Under the pieces are notes generated by a model, which was not told the origin of the DNA, ran no database searches, and was given only the letters and a program-made list of their open reading frames with translations. Shown piece after piece: positions 19,072-29,208 of a stretch of DNA of 55,259 nucleotides. Origin of the DNA: Phycisphaerales bacterium (lineage in GTDB: Bacteria; Planctomycetota; UBA1135; UBA2386); the NCBI GenBank assembly GCA_020247305.1, contig JADCJE010000038.1:1-55259 (forward strand), read 5' to 3'. Position 1 is the stretch's first letter. The number at the start of each line of letters is the position of its first letter. The position numbers and the translations under genes are program-made.

Positions 19072-19100
19072 TTGCGCGACAGCGGGGCGGACGGTTAACT
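19072..19100 (+). promoter_or_regulatory. Candidate promoter for tRNA-Ser(GCT)
   Basis: TTGCGC (19072-19077), 17-nt spacer, TTAACT (19095-19100). A start site about 7 nt later would leave a leader of roughly 8 nt before the tRNA at 19115. Pattern match only. Confidence 0.35.
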
Positions 19101-19114
19101 CGCCGCCCGCCGCC

Positions 19115-19204
<90 letters not shown>

Positions 19205-19268
19205 GCTTTCCCTCGGACCGAGGCGAGGCTGGGCACGCACCGGTCAGGGTGCCGCGGCTCCATGCACC

Positions 19269-19700
19269 ATGGCGCTCCGCACCCCGCTTCCGGTCTGCCT
19301 GCTCGCCGCCGCCTGCACCGGGCCGGCGCTGCACGTGGCCAACCCGGACGGCCACGCCGTCTTCGTCGACGGCGTCGCGACCACCGCGGCGACCCTGCCG
19401 TTCCGCTACTACGGCACGGTGCAGTGGGACGCGCTGCCCAAGGACGCCGGCGACCGCGCCGACTGGACGCGCGTGCCGACGCGCGGCGGGATCGCGGTCG
19501 CGCCGCCCGCGCCCGGCTGGCTGTTTCCGCTCGACTTCTTCGTTGAGGTCGCCGACCGCGCGCTGCACGGCCGTCAGGACGCCGCGACCGCCGTGCGCGT
19601 CGACGCCGCCACGCCCGACCCGCGCGGCGAGACCGAGATCGTCAACATCGAACTGGCCCAACTGGCGACGCGCGCCCGGGCCGCGAGGTCGAGCCGATGA
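19269..19700 (+). CDS. Small putative lipoprotein
   Basis: 143 aa starting at ATG 19269. The N terminus MALRTPLPVCLLAAACTG carries a lipobox (LAAAC), predicting a lipid-anchored protein. The mature part has a motif-like stretch (HAVFVDGVATTAATLPFRYYG) reminiscent of planctomycete lipoproteins with PEGA-like small beta domains, then WLFPLDFFVE. I assign no function. Its stop overlaps the murD start codon by 4 nt, so it is translationally coupled to murD and may have an envelope role. Start choice: it gives the only clear signal peptide. Confidence 0.75.
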   Translation: MALRTPLPVCLLAAACTGPALHVANPDGHAVFVDGVATTAATLPFRYYGTVQWDALPKDAGDRADWTRVPTRGGIAVAPPAPGWLFPLDFFVEVADRALHGRQDAATAVRVDAATPDPRGETEIVNIELAQLATRARAARSSR

Positions 19701-21079
19701 ACCCCCTGCTGACCGGCCGCCGCCGCGCCCTCGTGCACGGCCTCGGACGCTTTGGCGGCGGCCGCGAGGCCGTCCGCTATCTCGCCCGCCAGGGCCTCGC
19801 CGTCCGCATCGCCGACAAGAGTGCGGGCGACGACCTGCAGGCGGTGCGCGACGCGCTCGCCGACCTGCCCGGCCTCGACTGGCAGTTGGGCCGCGAAGAC
19901 GACGGACTGCTCGCCGACGTCGACCTGTTCGTCGCCAACCCGGCGGTGCCCGACCATCACCCCCTGCTGGCGGCGGCGCGCGCCCGCGGCGTGGCGATCA
20001 CCCAGGAGGCCGACCTCTTCCTCGCCGGCTACCCCGGCCGCGTCGTCGCCGTGACCGGCACCAACGGCAAGTCGACGACCTCGACGCTGCTGCACAAGGC
20101 GCTGCTGCGCAGCGGCGTCGACGCGCTGCTCGGCGGCAACATCGGCCACAGCCTGCTCGCCGACGAGGCGCAGTGGCGAGACGGTCAGGTCGCCGTGCTG
20201 GAGATCAGCAGCTTCCAGCTCGAACGCATGGCGCCGACCGTGCGCGTGCACGGGGCCGTGTTCACGCGCGTCGGCAAGGACCACGTCGACCGCCACGGCA
20301 CGCTCGCCGCGTACCACGCGGCCAAGGGCAGGCTCGGGCCGGCGGCGACGGCGTTCGTGGTGCACGCCGCCGACGACGCCGTCGCGTCGTCGTATGCCGC
20401 GACCGCGCCGCTGCGTCTGCGCTACGGCCTCGCCGCGCCGGGCGCATGCGCCGCCGGCCTGCTGGCGGGCTGGGTCGCGCTGCGCACCGGCGACGGCCCG
20501 GCGGAGCGCATCGTGCACGAGGACGCGCTGCGCCTGCTCGGCGCCTTCCAGGTCGAGAACGTGATGGCCGCGAGCCTCGCCGCGCGCCTGCTCGGCGGCA
20601 CGCCCGCCGGCATCGGCCTCGCCATGGCGACCGCAGCGCCGCTGCCGTTCCGCCTGCAGCTGCTGACGACGCACGGCGGCGTGCGCATCTACGACAACGG
20701 CGTCTCGACCGAGGTCGAGTCGACGCGCTCGGCGCTGCAGGCGCTGCGCGGCCGCGTGCACTGGCTCGGCGGCGGCAAGAGCAAGGACGGCGACTACCGC
20801 GCCGTCGCCGACGCCGTGGCGCCGCACATCGCCTCGGCGCACCTGTTCGGCGCGGCGGCGCAGCCGCTGGCGGCGGCGCTGGCGGGCCGCGTGCCGGTCA
20901 CCGTCGCCGACCGGCTGCCCGCGGCGTACCGCAGCGCGCTCGCGGCCGCGGCTCCGGGCGAGGCGGTGCTGTGGAGCCCTGCGTTCGCCTCCTTCGACCA
21001 GTATCCGAACTTCCGGGCGCGCGCCCAGGAGTTCCACGCGCTGGTCCAAGGCCGTGCGGCCGCCGCCGCCGGCGGGTAG
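19697..21079 (+). CDS. murD: UDP-N-acetylmuramoyl-L-alanine--D-glutamate ligase
   Basis: Adds D-Glu to UDP-MurNAc-L-Ala in cytoplasmic peptidoglycan synthesis. 460 aa, a normal length. An N-terminal Rossmann-like domain (VHGLGRFGGG) is followed by the ATP P-loop TGTNGKST at 120-127, ISSFQLE, the metal-site DHVDRHG and a C-terminal ligase domain ending in SPAFASFDQYPNFRARAQEF. One deviation: the usual NDSKATN loop (K319 in E. coli numbering) reads DNGVSTEVEST, so the lysine is replaced. The gene lies outside any dcw cluster, coupled to a lipoprotein upstream and followed 13 nt later by mcsA. Confidence 0.92.
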   Translation: MNPLLTGRRRALVHGLGRFGGGREAVRYLARQGLAVRIADKSAGDDLQAVRDALADLPGLDWQLGREDDGLLADVDLFVANPAVPDHHPLLAAARARGVAITQEADLFLAGYPGRVVAVTGTNGKSTTSTLLHKALLRSGVDALLGGNIGHSLLADEAQWRDGQVAVLEISSFQLERMAPTVRVHGAVFTRVGKDHVDRHGTLAAYHAAKGRLGPAATAFVVHAADDAVASSYAATAPLRLRYGLAAPGACAAGLLAGWVALRTGDGPAERIVHEDALRLLGAFQVENVMAASLAARLLGGTPAGIGLAMATAAPLPFRLQLLTTHGGVRIYDNGVSTEVESTRSALQALRGRVHWLGGGKSKDGDYRAVADAVAPHIASAHLFGAAAQPLAAALAGRVPVTVADRLPAAYRSALAAAAPGEAVLWSPAFASFDQYPNFRARAQEFHALVQGRAAAAAGG

Positions 21080-21092
21080 AGTGCCGCCTTCG

Positions 21093-21605
21093 ATGCAGTA
21101 CTGCACCGCATGCCAGAAGGCGATCGCGACGATCGTCGTGATGGACCTGACCGAGGGCGCCGTGACCGGCTCCCAGCATCTGTGCCAAGCCTGCGCCGAG
21201 CAGATGGGCGTCGGCGCGCCGAAGGCGCCGAAGCTGTCGCCGGAGATCCTCGAAGACCTGCTGGGCAGCATGCAGCCGGCGCGCAAGGGCCCGCGCACCG
21301 GCGACGGCTGCCCGGGCTGCGGCATGGCGGCCGCCGACTTCCGCACCAAGGGGCGGCTCGGCTGCCCGCGCTGCTACGACGCCTTCCGCGCCGAACTGCT
21401 GCCGCTGCTGCAGCGCATCCACGAAGCGCAGGCGCACACCGGTCGGCTGCCCGCCGTAGTCGGCAGCGCGCCGCCGGCGGCCGACGAGCGGTCGCTGACC
21501 GACGTCCGCCGCCGCCTCGAAGACGCCGTCCGCGGCGAGCGCTACGAGGAGGCCGCCCGCCTGCGCGACGAGTTGCGCAAGCTCGAACGCGGTGCTGCGT
21601 CCTGA
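21093..21605 (+). CDS. mcsA: McsA-like UvrB/UvrC-motif zinc protein
   Basis: 170 aa from ATG 21093 (MQYCTACQKA). Four CxxC pairs (CTAC, CQAC, CPGC, CPRC) form two zinc sites. A C-terminal UVR motif (RRRLEDAVRGERYEEAARLR) follows, the arrangement of McsA, the activator/adaptor of the arginine kinase McsB. The neighbouring mcsB and clpC support this. Its last codons lie over a 15-bp tandem repeat that continues into the mcsB leader. In Firmicutes these genes form ctsR-mcsA-mcsB-clpC; no ctsR is present here. Confidence 0.9.
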   Translation: MQYCTACQKAIATIVVMDLTEGAVTGSQHLCQACAEQMGVGAPKAPKLSPEILEDLLGSMQPARKGPRTGDGCPGCGMAAADFRTKGRLGCPRCYDAFRAELLPLLQRIHEAQAHTGRLPAVVGSAPPAADERSLTDVRRRLEDAVRGERYEEAARLRDELRKLERGAAS

Positions 21606-21673
21606 TCGTCCCCGTCCTGAGCTTCGCCGTCCTGAGTCGCGCCGTCCTGAGCATCGCCGTCCCGACCTCCGCC
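21599..21673 (+). repeat. Five tandem 15-bp units between mcsA and mcsB
   Basis: Imperfect head-to-tail units GTCCTGATCGTCCCC, GTCCTGAGCTTCGCC, GTCCTGAGTCGCGCC, GTCCTGAGCATCGCC and GTCCCGACCTCCGCC, each exactly 15 bp. The mcsA stop TGA lies inside unit 1. In the mcsB frame they would encode a five-residue RRPEx-like repeat, so they could be an N-terminal extension of McsB or an untranslated spacer. Confidence 0.85.
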
Positions 21674-21702
21674 AGCCCCCCACACTCCAACCGACCCGCA
21701 CC

Positions 21703-22776
21703 GTGAGCAAGCCGCGCAAAGGCGACAAGAACCCCGAGTTCCGGCCCGGCACGTGGCTGTGCGGCAAGGGTCCCGAGGCCGAGATCGCCATCTGCACGCG
21801 CGTGCGGCTGGCGCGCAACCTGCAGGGCTTCCCGTTCGCGCCGTGCCTCGACGACGAGCCGTCGCGCCAGTTGTACGACTTCATCGCCCAGCGCCTGCGC
21901 CAGGGTGGCCTGCCCGAGAACGTCGCGCTGGTCGACCTGGAGTCGGTCGACGAACTGGAGCGGACCGTGCTGGTCGAGCGCCACCTGATCAGCCGCGACC
22001 TCGCCGCCAGCAAACGCCCCGCCGGCGTCGCCGTCGACGCCGAGGAGAGCGTCGCGCTGATGGTCAACGAGGAGGACCACCTGCGCATCCAGGTGTTCGC
22101 CGGCGGCCTGCAGACCGAGGCGGCATGGCGCCGGGCCGAGCGGCTCGACGACGCGCTGCTGCAGCGGCTGCCGATCGCGTGGTCGGAGGAGTTCGGCTTC
22201 CTGACCAGCTGCCCGACCAACACCGGCACCGGCCTGCGCCTGTCGGTCATGCTGCACCTGCCCGGCCTCGTGTGGTCGGACGACATCGACAAGGTCACCA
22301 ACACGGCGCAGAAGATCCACCTCGCCGTGCGCGGCCTGTACGGCGAGGGCAGCCGGGCGCTCGGCGACTTCTACCAGGTCAGCAACCAGGTCACGCTCGG
22401 CCGCGACGAGGAGCAGATCCAGAACGACGTGCTGCTCGCCGTCGGCCGCATCGTGCAGTGGGAACGCGAGGTGCGCACCGCGCTGCTGCGCGGCACGGCG
22501 CGCGTGCGCACCCTCGACCGCGTGCAGCGGGCGCTCGGCACGCTGGAGCGGGCACAAATCCTCAGCAGCGAGGAGGCGCTCGGCTGCCTGTCGGCGCTGC
22601 GCTTTGGCATCACCGAGGACCTGCTGGACGGCTTCGACGTCGCCGCCGTCAACCGCGCGCTGCTGCTGTCGCAGCCCGGCCACCTGCAGCGCCACACGCG
22701 CGAGCTGCTGCGCCCCGAGGAACGCGACCAGCGGCGCGCGCAGCTGCTGCGCGAGGTCCTCGGCTGCAAGCCTTGA
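21703..22776 (+). CDS. mcsB: Protein-arginine kinase
   Basis: 357 aa from GTG 21703 (VSKPRKGDKN). Phosphagen-kinase fold: ICTRVRLARNL near residues 30-40, NEEDHLR at 122-128 and the catalytic-cysteine loop CPTNTGTGLR at 170-179. McsB phosphorylates arginines to mark proteins for ClpC-ClpP. The GTG fits the usual McsB N terminus (a few residues before WL). An in-frame GTG at 21592, overlapping mcsA, would add 37 residues made of RRPEx repeats and would place initiation at the mcsA stop. Cotranscribed with mcsA and probably clpC. Confidence 0.93.
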   Translation: MSKPRKGDKNPEFRPGTWLCGKGPEAEIAICTRVRLARNLQGFPFAPCLDDEPSRQLYDFIAQRLRQGGLPENVALVDLESVDELERTVLVERHLISRDLAASKRPAGVAVDAEESVALMVNEEDHLRIQVFAGGLQTEAAWRRAERLDDALLQRLPIAWSEEFGFLTSCPTNTGTGLRLSVMLHLPGLVWSDDIDKVTNTAQKIHLAVRGLYGEGSRALGDFYQVSNQVTLGRDEEQIQNDVLLAVGRIVQWEREVRTALLRGTARVRTLDRVQRALGTLERAQILSSEEALGCLSALRFGITEDLLDGFDVAAVNRALLLSQPGHLQRHTRELLRPEERDQRRAQLLREVLGCKP

Positions 22777-23014
22777 TCTCCCGCGCTGGAGACAGTTTGC
22801 GGACTCGCCGCCTCCGGTTTCGCCGTCGCCCCGCGGCTTGAGCCGAACCGGCGGCGCCCGTCGCCGCGGTGGCCAAACGCCGGTTCCATCGGCGCGATGA
22901 GCCGGCGAAAATCCGCCCGCCCACGGCGGTCGTCCTGGAACTCCAGGGCCGGTTAATCCTATATCCGCCACGTCCGATCTACCGCCGTACGCCCGCCACA
23001 CAGGATCCAAGCGC

Positions 23015-25618
<2,604 letters not shown>

Positions 25619-25647
25619 CGGCGGCGCGCGTGCGCTGACGGAGGCGA

Positions 25648-25668
25648 CGGGCGGCCCGGGGCCGCCCG
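25648..25668 (+). terminator. Terminator hairpin after clpC
   Basis: GGGCGGCCCGGGGCCGCCC palindrome at 25649-25667 plus a flanking C-G pair. TTCGTTTCC, a weak T-rich tail, follows 3-4 nt later. It lies 30 nt downstream of clpC and before dprA. Confidence 0.7.
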
Positions 25669-25737
25669 CCTTCGTTTCCGGGCGGCGTCCTGCCGGGCGC
25701 TCCGCGTGCCACCGCCCCGGTCGCGAGCATCCCAAGG

Positions 25738-26862
25738 ATGCAACGATGCGCCCGCGGCCCCCGCCGCGGCACGTATGCGCTCGTGCGCGACCACTACCTG
25801 ATGCTTGCCCTGGCCGAAGGCCACGACGAAGCCCCCGTCGCCGCCCTGCTGCAGCCGGACCTCGATCCCGCGGCCGTGCTCGCCGTCCCGCCGGGTCCGC
25901 CCGAGGTGCCGCCGCGGGTCGCCCGCCGGCTCGCCGATCCGGGGCTGCGGGCACAGGCCGCCGCGGTCGCCGCCGCGGCCGCCGCCGCCGGCCTGCAGGT
26001 GCTGACGCCCGACGACTGCCCGGGCAACCTGCAGTGCGCGCCGCTGCGGCCGCTGGCGCTGTTCGCGCGCGGCGACGCCACGGCGCTGCACCGGGCTCCC
26101 GCGGTGGCCTTCGTCGGCAGCCGCACGCCGACGCCGTACGGCATCGACGCGGCGCGCGCGCTCGCCGCCGCCCTGGCGCGCGCCGGCGCCGTGCTGTGGA
26201 GCGGGCTCGCCCGCGGCGTCGACGCCATCGCGCACGAGGCCTGCCTCGCCGCCGGCGTGCCGACCGTCGCCGTGCTCGCCGGCGGCCTCGACGCGATCTA
26301 CCCGCCCGAGCACGCCGACCTCGCCGACCGCATCGTCGCCGGCGGCGGCTGCCTGCTCGGCGAACTGCCGCCCGGCCGCCGCGCCCGCCGCGGCCACTTC
26401 GTGCGCCGCAACCGCGTCCTGGCGATGGGAGCGCACGCCGTGGTCGTCGTCGAGGCAAGCCTCGCCTCGGGCGCGCTGCACACGGCCCGCTTCGGCGCGA
26501 CGCTCGGCGCCGAGGTCTACGCGCTGCCGGGCCCGTGGCGCAGCGAACGCAGCCAGGGCTGCCACCGGCTGCTGGCCGAGGGCGCGCAAGTGCTGGAGAG
26601 CCCCGAGGCGCTGCTGCAGGGCCTGGGGCTGCGCGCCAGCGCCGCCCCCGCCGAGGCGCTGCGTTTCGTCGCCTGCGCCGAGGAGGAGCGCCTGCTGCAG
26701 GCGGTCGGCAACGGCCCGCGGCCGACCGACCTGCTGGCGCGCGAGTGCGCGCTGCCGCGGCCGGCATTCCTGCGGGCGCTGTTCGCGCTGGAGCAGCGCG
26801 GCGCGCTGGAGCGGCTGCCCGGCGACCTGTGGCGCCGGGCCGACGGCCTCACCAACCGATGA
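25738..26862 (+). CDS. dprA: DNA-processing protein DprA
   Basis: 374 aa. Loads RecA onto incoming single-stranded DNA in transformation. Rossmann-like core with family motifs: FVGSRTPTPYG, WSGLARGVDAIAHEA, TVAVLAGGLDAIYPPEH, RRNRVLAMG, VVEASLASGALHTARFGATLG and YALPGPW. A C-terminal winged-helix (DprA_WH-like) segment is present (LLQAVGNGPRPTDLLARECA). The ATG at 25738 has AAGG immediately upstream; the GTG at 25783 is an alternative nearer the conserved start. The gene end overlaps the minus-strand small membrane protein gene by 14 bp. Confidence 0.93.
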   Translation: MQRCARGPRRGTYALVRDHYLMLALAEGHDEAPVAALLQPDLDPAAVLAVPPGPPEVPPRVARRLADPGLRAQAAAVAAAAAAAGLQVLTPDDCPGNLQCAPLRPLALFARGDATALHRAPAVAFVGSRTPTPYGIDAARALAAALARAGAVLWSGLARGVDAIAHEACLAAGVPTVAVLAGGLDAIYPPEHADLADRIVAGGGCLLGELPPGRRARRGHFVRRNRVLAMGAHAVVVVEASLASGALHTARFGATLGAEVYALPGPWRSERSQGCHRLLAEGAQVLESPEALLQGLGLRASAAPAEALRFVACAEEERLLQAVGNGPRPTDLLARECALPRPAFLRALFALEQRGALERLPGDLWRRADGLTNR

Positions 26863-27043
26863 ACAGGGCTTCGAGGGCGAACATCGCGCCGACCAGCGCC
26901 GCCGACAGCAGCAGCCAGCGGCCGGTGCGCGGCACGGCCGCCCGCAGCGTGTCGGCGGCGGTCGCGTGCCGCTGGCCGACGACGACGATGGCGACGAGGA
27001 ACAGCACGAGCGCGTAGACCGCGCAGCGGAACAGCAGGCTCAC
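26849..27043 (-). CDS. Small two-helix membrane protein
   Basis: 64 aa, GTG start at 27043 overlapping the stop of the preceding gene (GTGA). Two hydrophobic segments: FRCAVYALVLFLVAIVVVG and WLLLSAALVGAMFALEALF. I recognise no family. It overlaps the 3' end of convergent dprA by 14 bp. The coupled overlap with the upstream membrane-protein gene suggests the two products act together. Confidence 0.65.
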   Translation of the reverse strand: MSLLFRCAVYALVLFLVAIVVVGQRHATAADTLRAAVPRTGRWLLLSAALVGAMFALEALFIGW

Positions 27044-27903
27044 GACGTCGCCTCCGACAGCTTGACCGGGAACACCGACCGCTCGGCGACGGTGTAGGCG
27101 TCGACCATGACGACGAGGTTCATCAGACCCGCCACGGTGCACAGCACCGTGCCGAGCGCGAGGTGCTCGGGCGCGGTCTCCATGCGCAGCGGCCCGGTGA
27201 CGAGCGCGGCGAACAGCGAGCCGCCGCCGCAGAGGTTCTGGCCGATCCACCACACCGACGCGGTGGCGCGGTCGACCGCGTGGCCGTGCGAGACCAGCAG
27301 GCCGAGCCCGAACACGACCAGCACGGCGGCGCCGAGCAGCAGGCCCTTGTCCTTCTGGCCGGCGCGGACGTGGCCGAGGCCTGGCACGAGCCACGACAGG
27401 CCCGCGCACAGCGCCGGATCGGCGACCGGCGCCGGCGCGTCGATGCCACCGTCGCGCCGCCGACGCAGCTCCCAGTGCGCCGCCGCCGACCAGAACGCCG
27501 CCAGCATGCCGGACGCCGCGGTCAGGAAGCCGCCGAGGTGCTCCATCGCCCGCGGCAACCGCCACAGGCGCTCGCCGGACGGCGAGCCGTCCCACGCCAG
27601 CAGCGCGCCGAACGCGTTCGCCGGCAGGTTGAGCAACTCGGGCAGCGACAGCGGCAGGCCGAAGCGGGCCGCGAGCCGCAGCATCGGCGAGCCCGACTCG
27701 TCCGGCGTGATCAGCGCCCAGTAGAACAGGCGCTCACCGACCACGGTCCAGCCGGCGAAGAACAGCGCCATGCAGCTGGCGAACGCCAGCGCCGCGCGTC
27801 GCCGCTGGCCGAGCTGGAACTGCAGCAACCCCGGCACGAAGCCGCCCAGGAAGGCGCCCCAGCCGAGGCCGCGGGACGGATCGGGATTGCTGCGCATCAC
27901 CAT
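27040..27903 (-). CDS. Multi-pass membrane protein (DUF6677-like)
   Basis: 287 aa with about six hydrophobic segments. Two related motifs occur: VPGLLQFQLGQRRRAA near the N terminus and VPGLGHVRAGQKDKG in the middle. The PGLGH-G-KG pattern is seen in small planctomycete membrane proteins annotated as DUF6677 and in TM2-like proteins; the assignment is tentative. The start is the ATG at 27903 (MVM), with 27897 as an alternative. It begins 15 nt after hisD in the same direction and so may be expressed with the his operon, without an evident biosynthetic role. Confidence 0.7.
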   Translation of the reverse strand: MVMRSNPDPSRGLGWGAFLGGFVPGLLQFQLGQRRRAALAFASCMALFFAGWTVVGERLFYWALITPDESGSPMLRLAARFGLPLSLPELLNLPANAFGALLAWDGSPSGERLWRLPRAMEHLGGFLTAASGMLAAFWSAAAHWELRRRRDGGIDAPAPVADPALCAGLSWLVPGLGHVRAGQKDKGLLLGAAVLVVFGLGLLVSHGHAVDRATASVWWIGQNLCGGGSLFAALVTGPLRMETAPEHLALGTVLCTVAGLMNLVVMVDAYTVAERSVFPVKLSEATS

Positions 27904-27918
27904 GGCAGGGCGCAGAGG

Positions 27919-29208
27919 TTAGCGGCCGCCCGATCGCGTTGCAGCCGCCGTCGGCATTCCGTCGCGAAGGCGCGCGGCGGCGGCATGGCCAGGCAGGCCT
28001 TCGAGCGCCGCGAGGTCGGCCGCGTCGGCGCCGACGCCGGCTGGATCGTGGACGTCGAGCCACGTCGCCGGGCGGAGGAACGTCGCCACGGAAAGGCCAG
28101 CCTGGAACCGCGCCGTGCCGCCGGTCGGCAGCACGTGGTTCGGGCCGATGCCATAGTCGCCGAAGACCTCGGCGCTGCGACTGCCGACGAACAAGGCCCC
28201 GTAGGCGCGGGGCCGCTCCGACCACGCGCGCGCGTCGCGCACCATCAACTGCAGGTGCTCCGGCGCGAGGCGATCGGCGACGGCGATCGCCGCCTCGACG
28301 TCCGTCGCCAACGCCACACGGCCCGCGTTCGCCAGCGCCGCCGCCGCCGTCGCCGCCGTCGGCAGGGCCGCGAGTTGTCGCGCCAGCTCCTCGTCGACCG
28401 CGGCCACCAGGTCCGCGCTGGTCGCGACCAGGACGGCGCGGGCGTCGACGTCGTGCTCGGCCTGCGCGAGCAGGTCCGCGGCCACCCACGCCGGGTCGGC
28501 CGATGAATCGGCGACGATCAGCAACTCGCTCGGCCCGGCCAGACCGTCGAGGCCGATCTCCCCGAACAGGTGGCGCTTGGCGGCGGTGAACCAGCGGTTG
28601 CCGGGGCCGACGACCATGTCACAGGCGGGTCCGCCGACGCCGAAGGCGAACGCCGCGACCGCCAGCGCGCCGCCGACCGCGAGCACCTGTTCGCAGCCGG
28701 CGACCGCGGCAGCGGCGAGCGTGATCGCGGCCGGCCGCGGCGACGCGAGGCGCGCCATCGGCACGCCCGCGACGCGCGCCGGGATCGTCGTCATCAGCGC
28801 CGAGGACGGCAGCGGGTAACGCCCGCCCGGCGCGTACGCGCCGACCGCTGCGACCGGCATCCATCGGTGGCCCGCGCGCCCACCCGGCACGGGCACGTCG
28901 AGCGGCAAGAGGCAACGCCGCTGCGCTTGCGCGAACGCTTCGATGCGCGCAGCCGTCCGTTCCAACAGCGCGCGGTCGGCCGCGGGCAGGCCATCGCGCG
29001 CCGCGATCAGCTCGGCCGTCCCGCGGACGAGCGGCTCGCCGGGGCGCAGGTCGCCGAGCCGTTCGGCGTGCGCGCGCAGCGCCGGCTCGCCGCCGACGCG
29101 CACGTCCTCGACGATCCGCGCGGCCTCGGCCTGCGTCGTCGGATCGATCGCGGCGCGCGTGGCGCGCTGCAGTTCCGCCGCTGCGACGCGGCGCCATGGC
29201 GCCCTCAT
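27919..29208 (-). CDS. hisD: Histidinol dehydrogenase
   Basis: 429 aa, normal length. Oxidises L-histidinol to L-histidine in two NAD-dependent steps (reactions 9-10). Conserved regions: VPGGRAGHRWMPVAAVGAYAPGGRYPLPSS-type substrate loop, VVGPGNRWFTAAKR, GPSELLIVAD, LAQAEHD (zinc ligands) and the GPNHVLPTGGTARF motif. The start ATG at 29208 overlaps the stop of the HisA-HisI-HisE gene by 4 nt. Last enzyme gene of the operon. Confidence 0.96.
   Translation of the reverse strand: MRAPWRRVAAAELQRATRAAIDPTTQAEAARIVEDVRVGGEPALRAHAERLGDLRPGEPLVRGTAELIAARDGLPAADRALLERTAARIEAFAQAQRRCLLPLDVPVPGGRAGHRWMPVAAVGAYAPGGRYPLPSSALMTTIPARVAGVPMARLASPRPAAITLAAAAVAGCEQVLAVGGALAVAAFAFGVGGPACDMVVGPGNRWFTAAKRHLFGEIGLDGLAGPSELLIVADSSADPAWVAADLLAQAEHDVDARAVLVATSADLVAAVDEELARQLAALPTAATAAAALANAGRVALATDVEAAIAVADRLAPEHLQLMVRDARAWSERPRAYGALFVGSRSAEVFGDYGIGPNHVLPTGGTARFQAGLSVATFLRPATWLDVHDPAGVGADAADLAALEGLPGHAAAARLRDGMPTAAATRSGGR

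Noticed and set aside
22777-23014. CtsR or CIRCE operator upstream of clpC
   Set aside because: No matching direct or inverted heptamers were found by eye; only an unassigned AT-rich patch.
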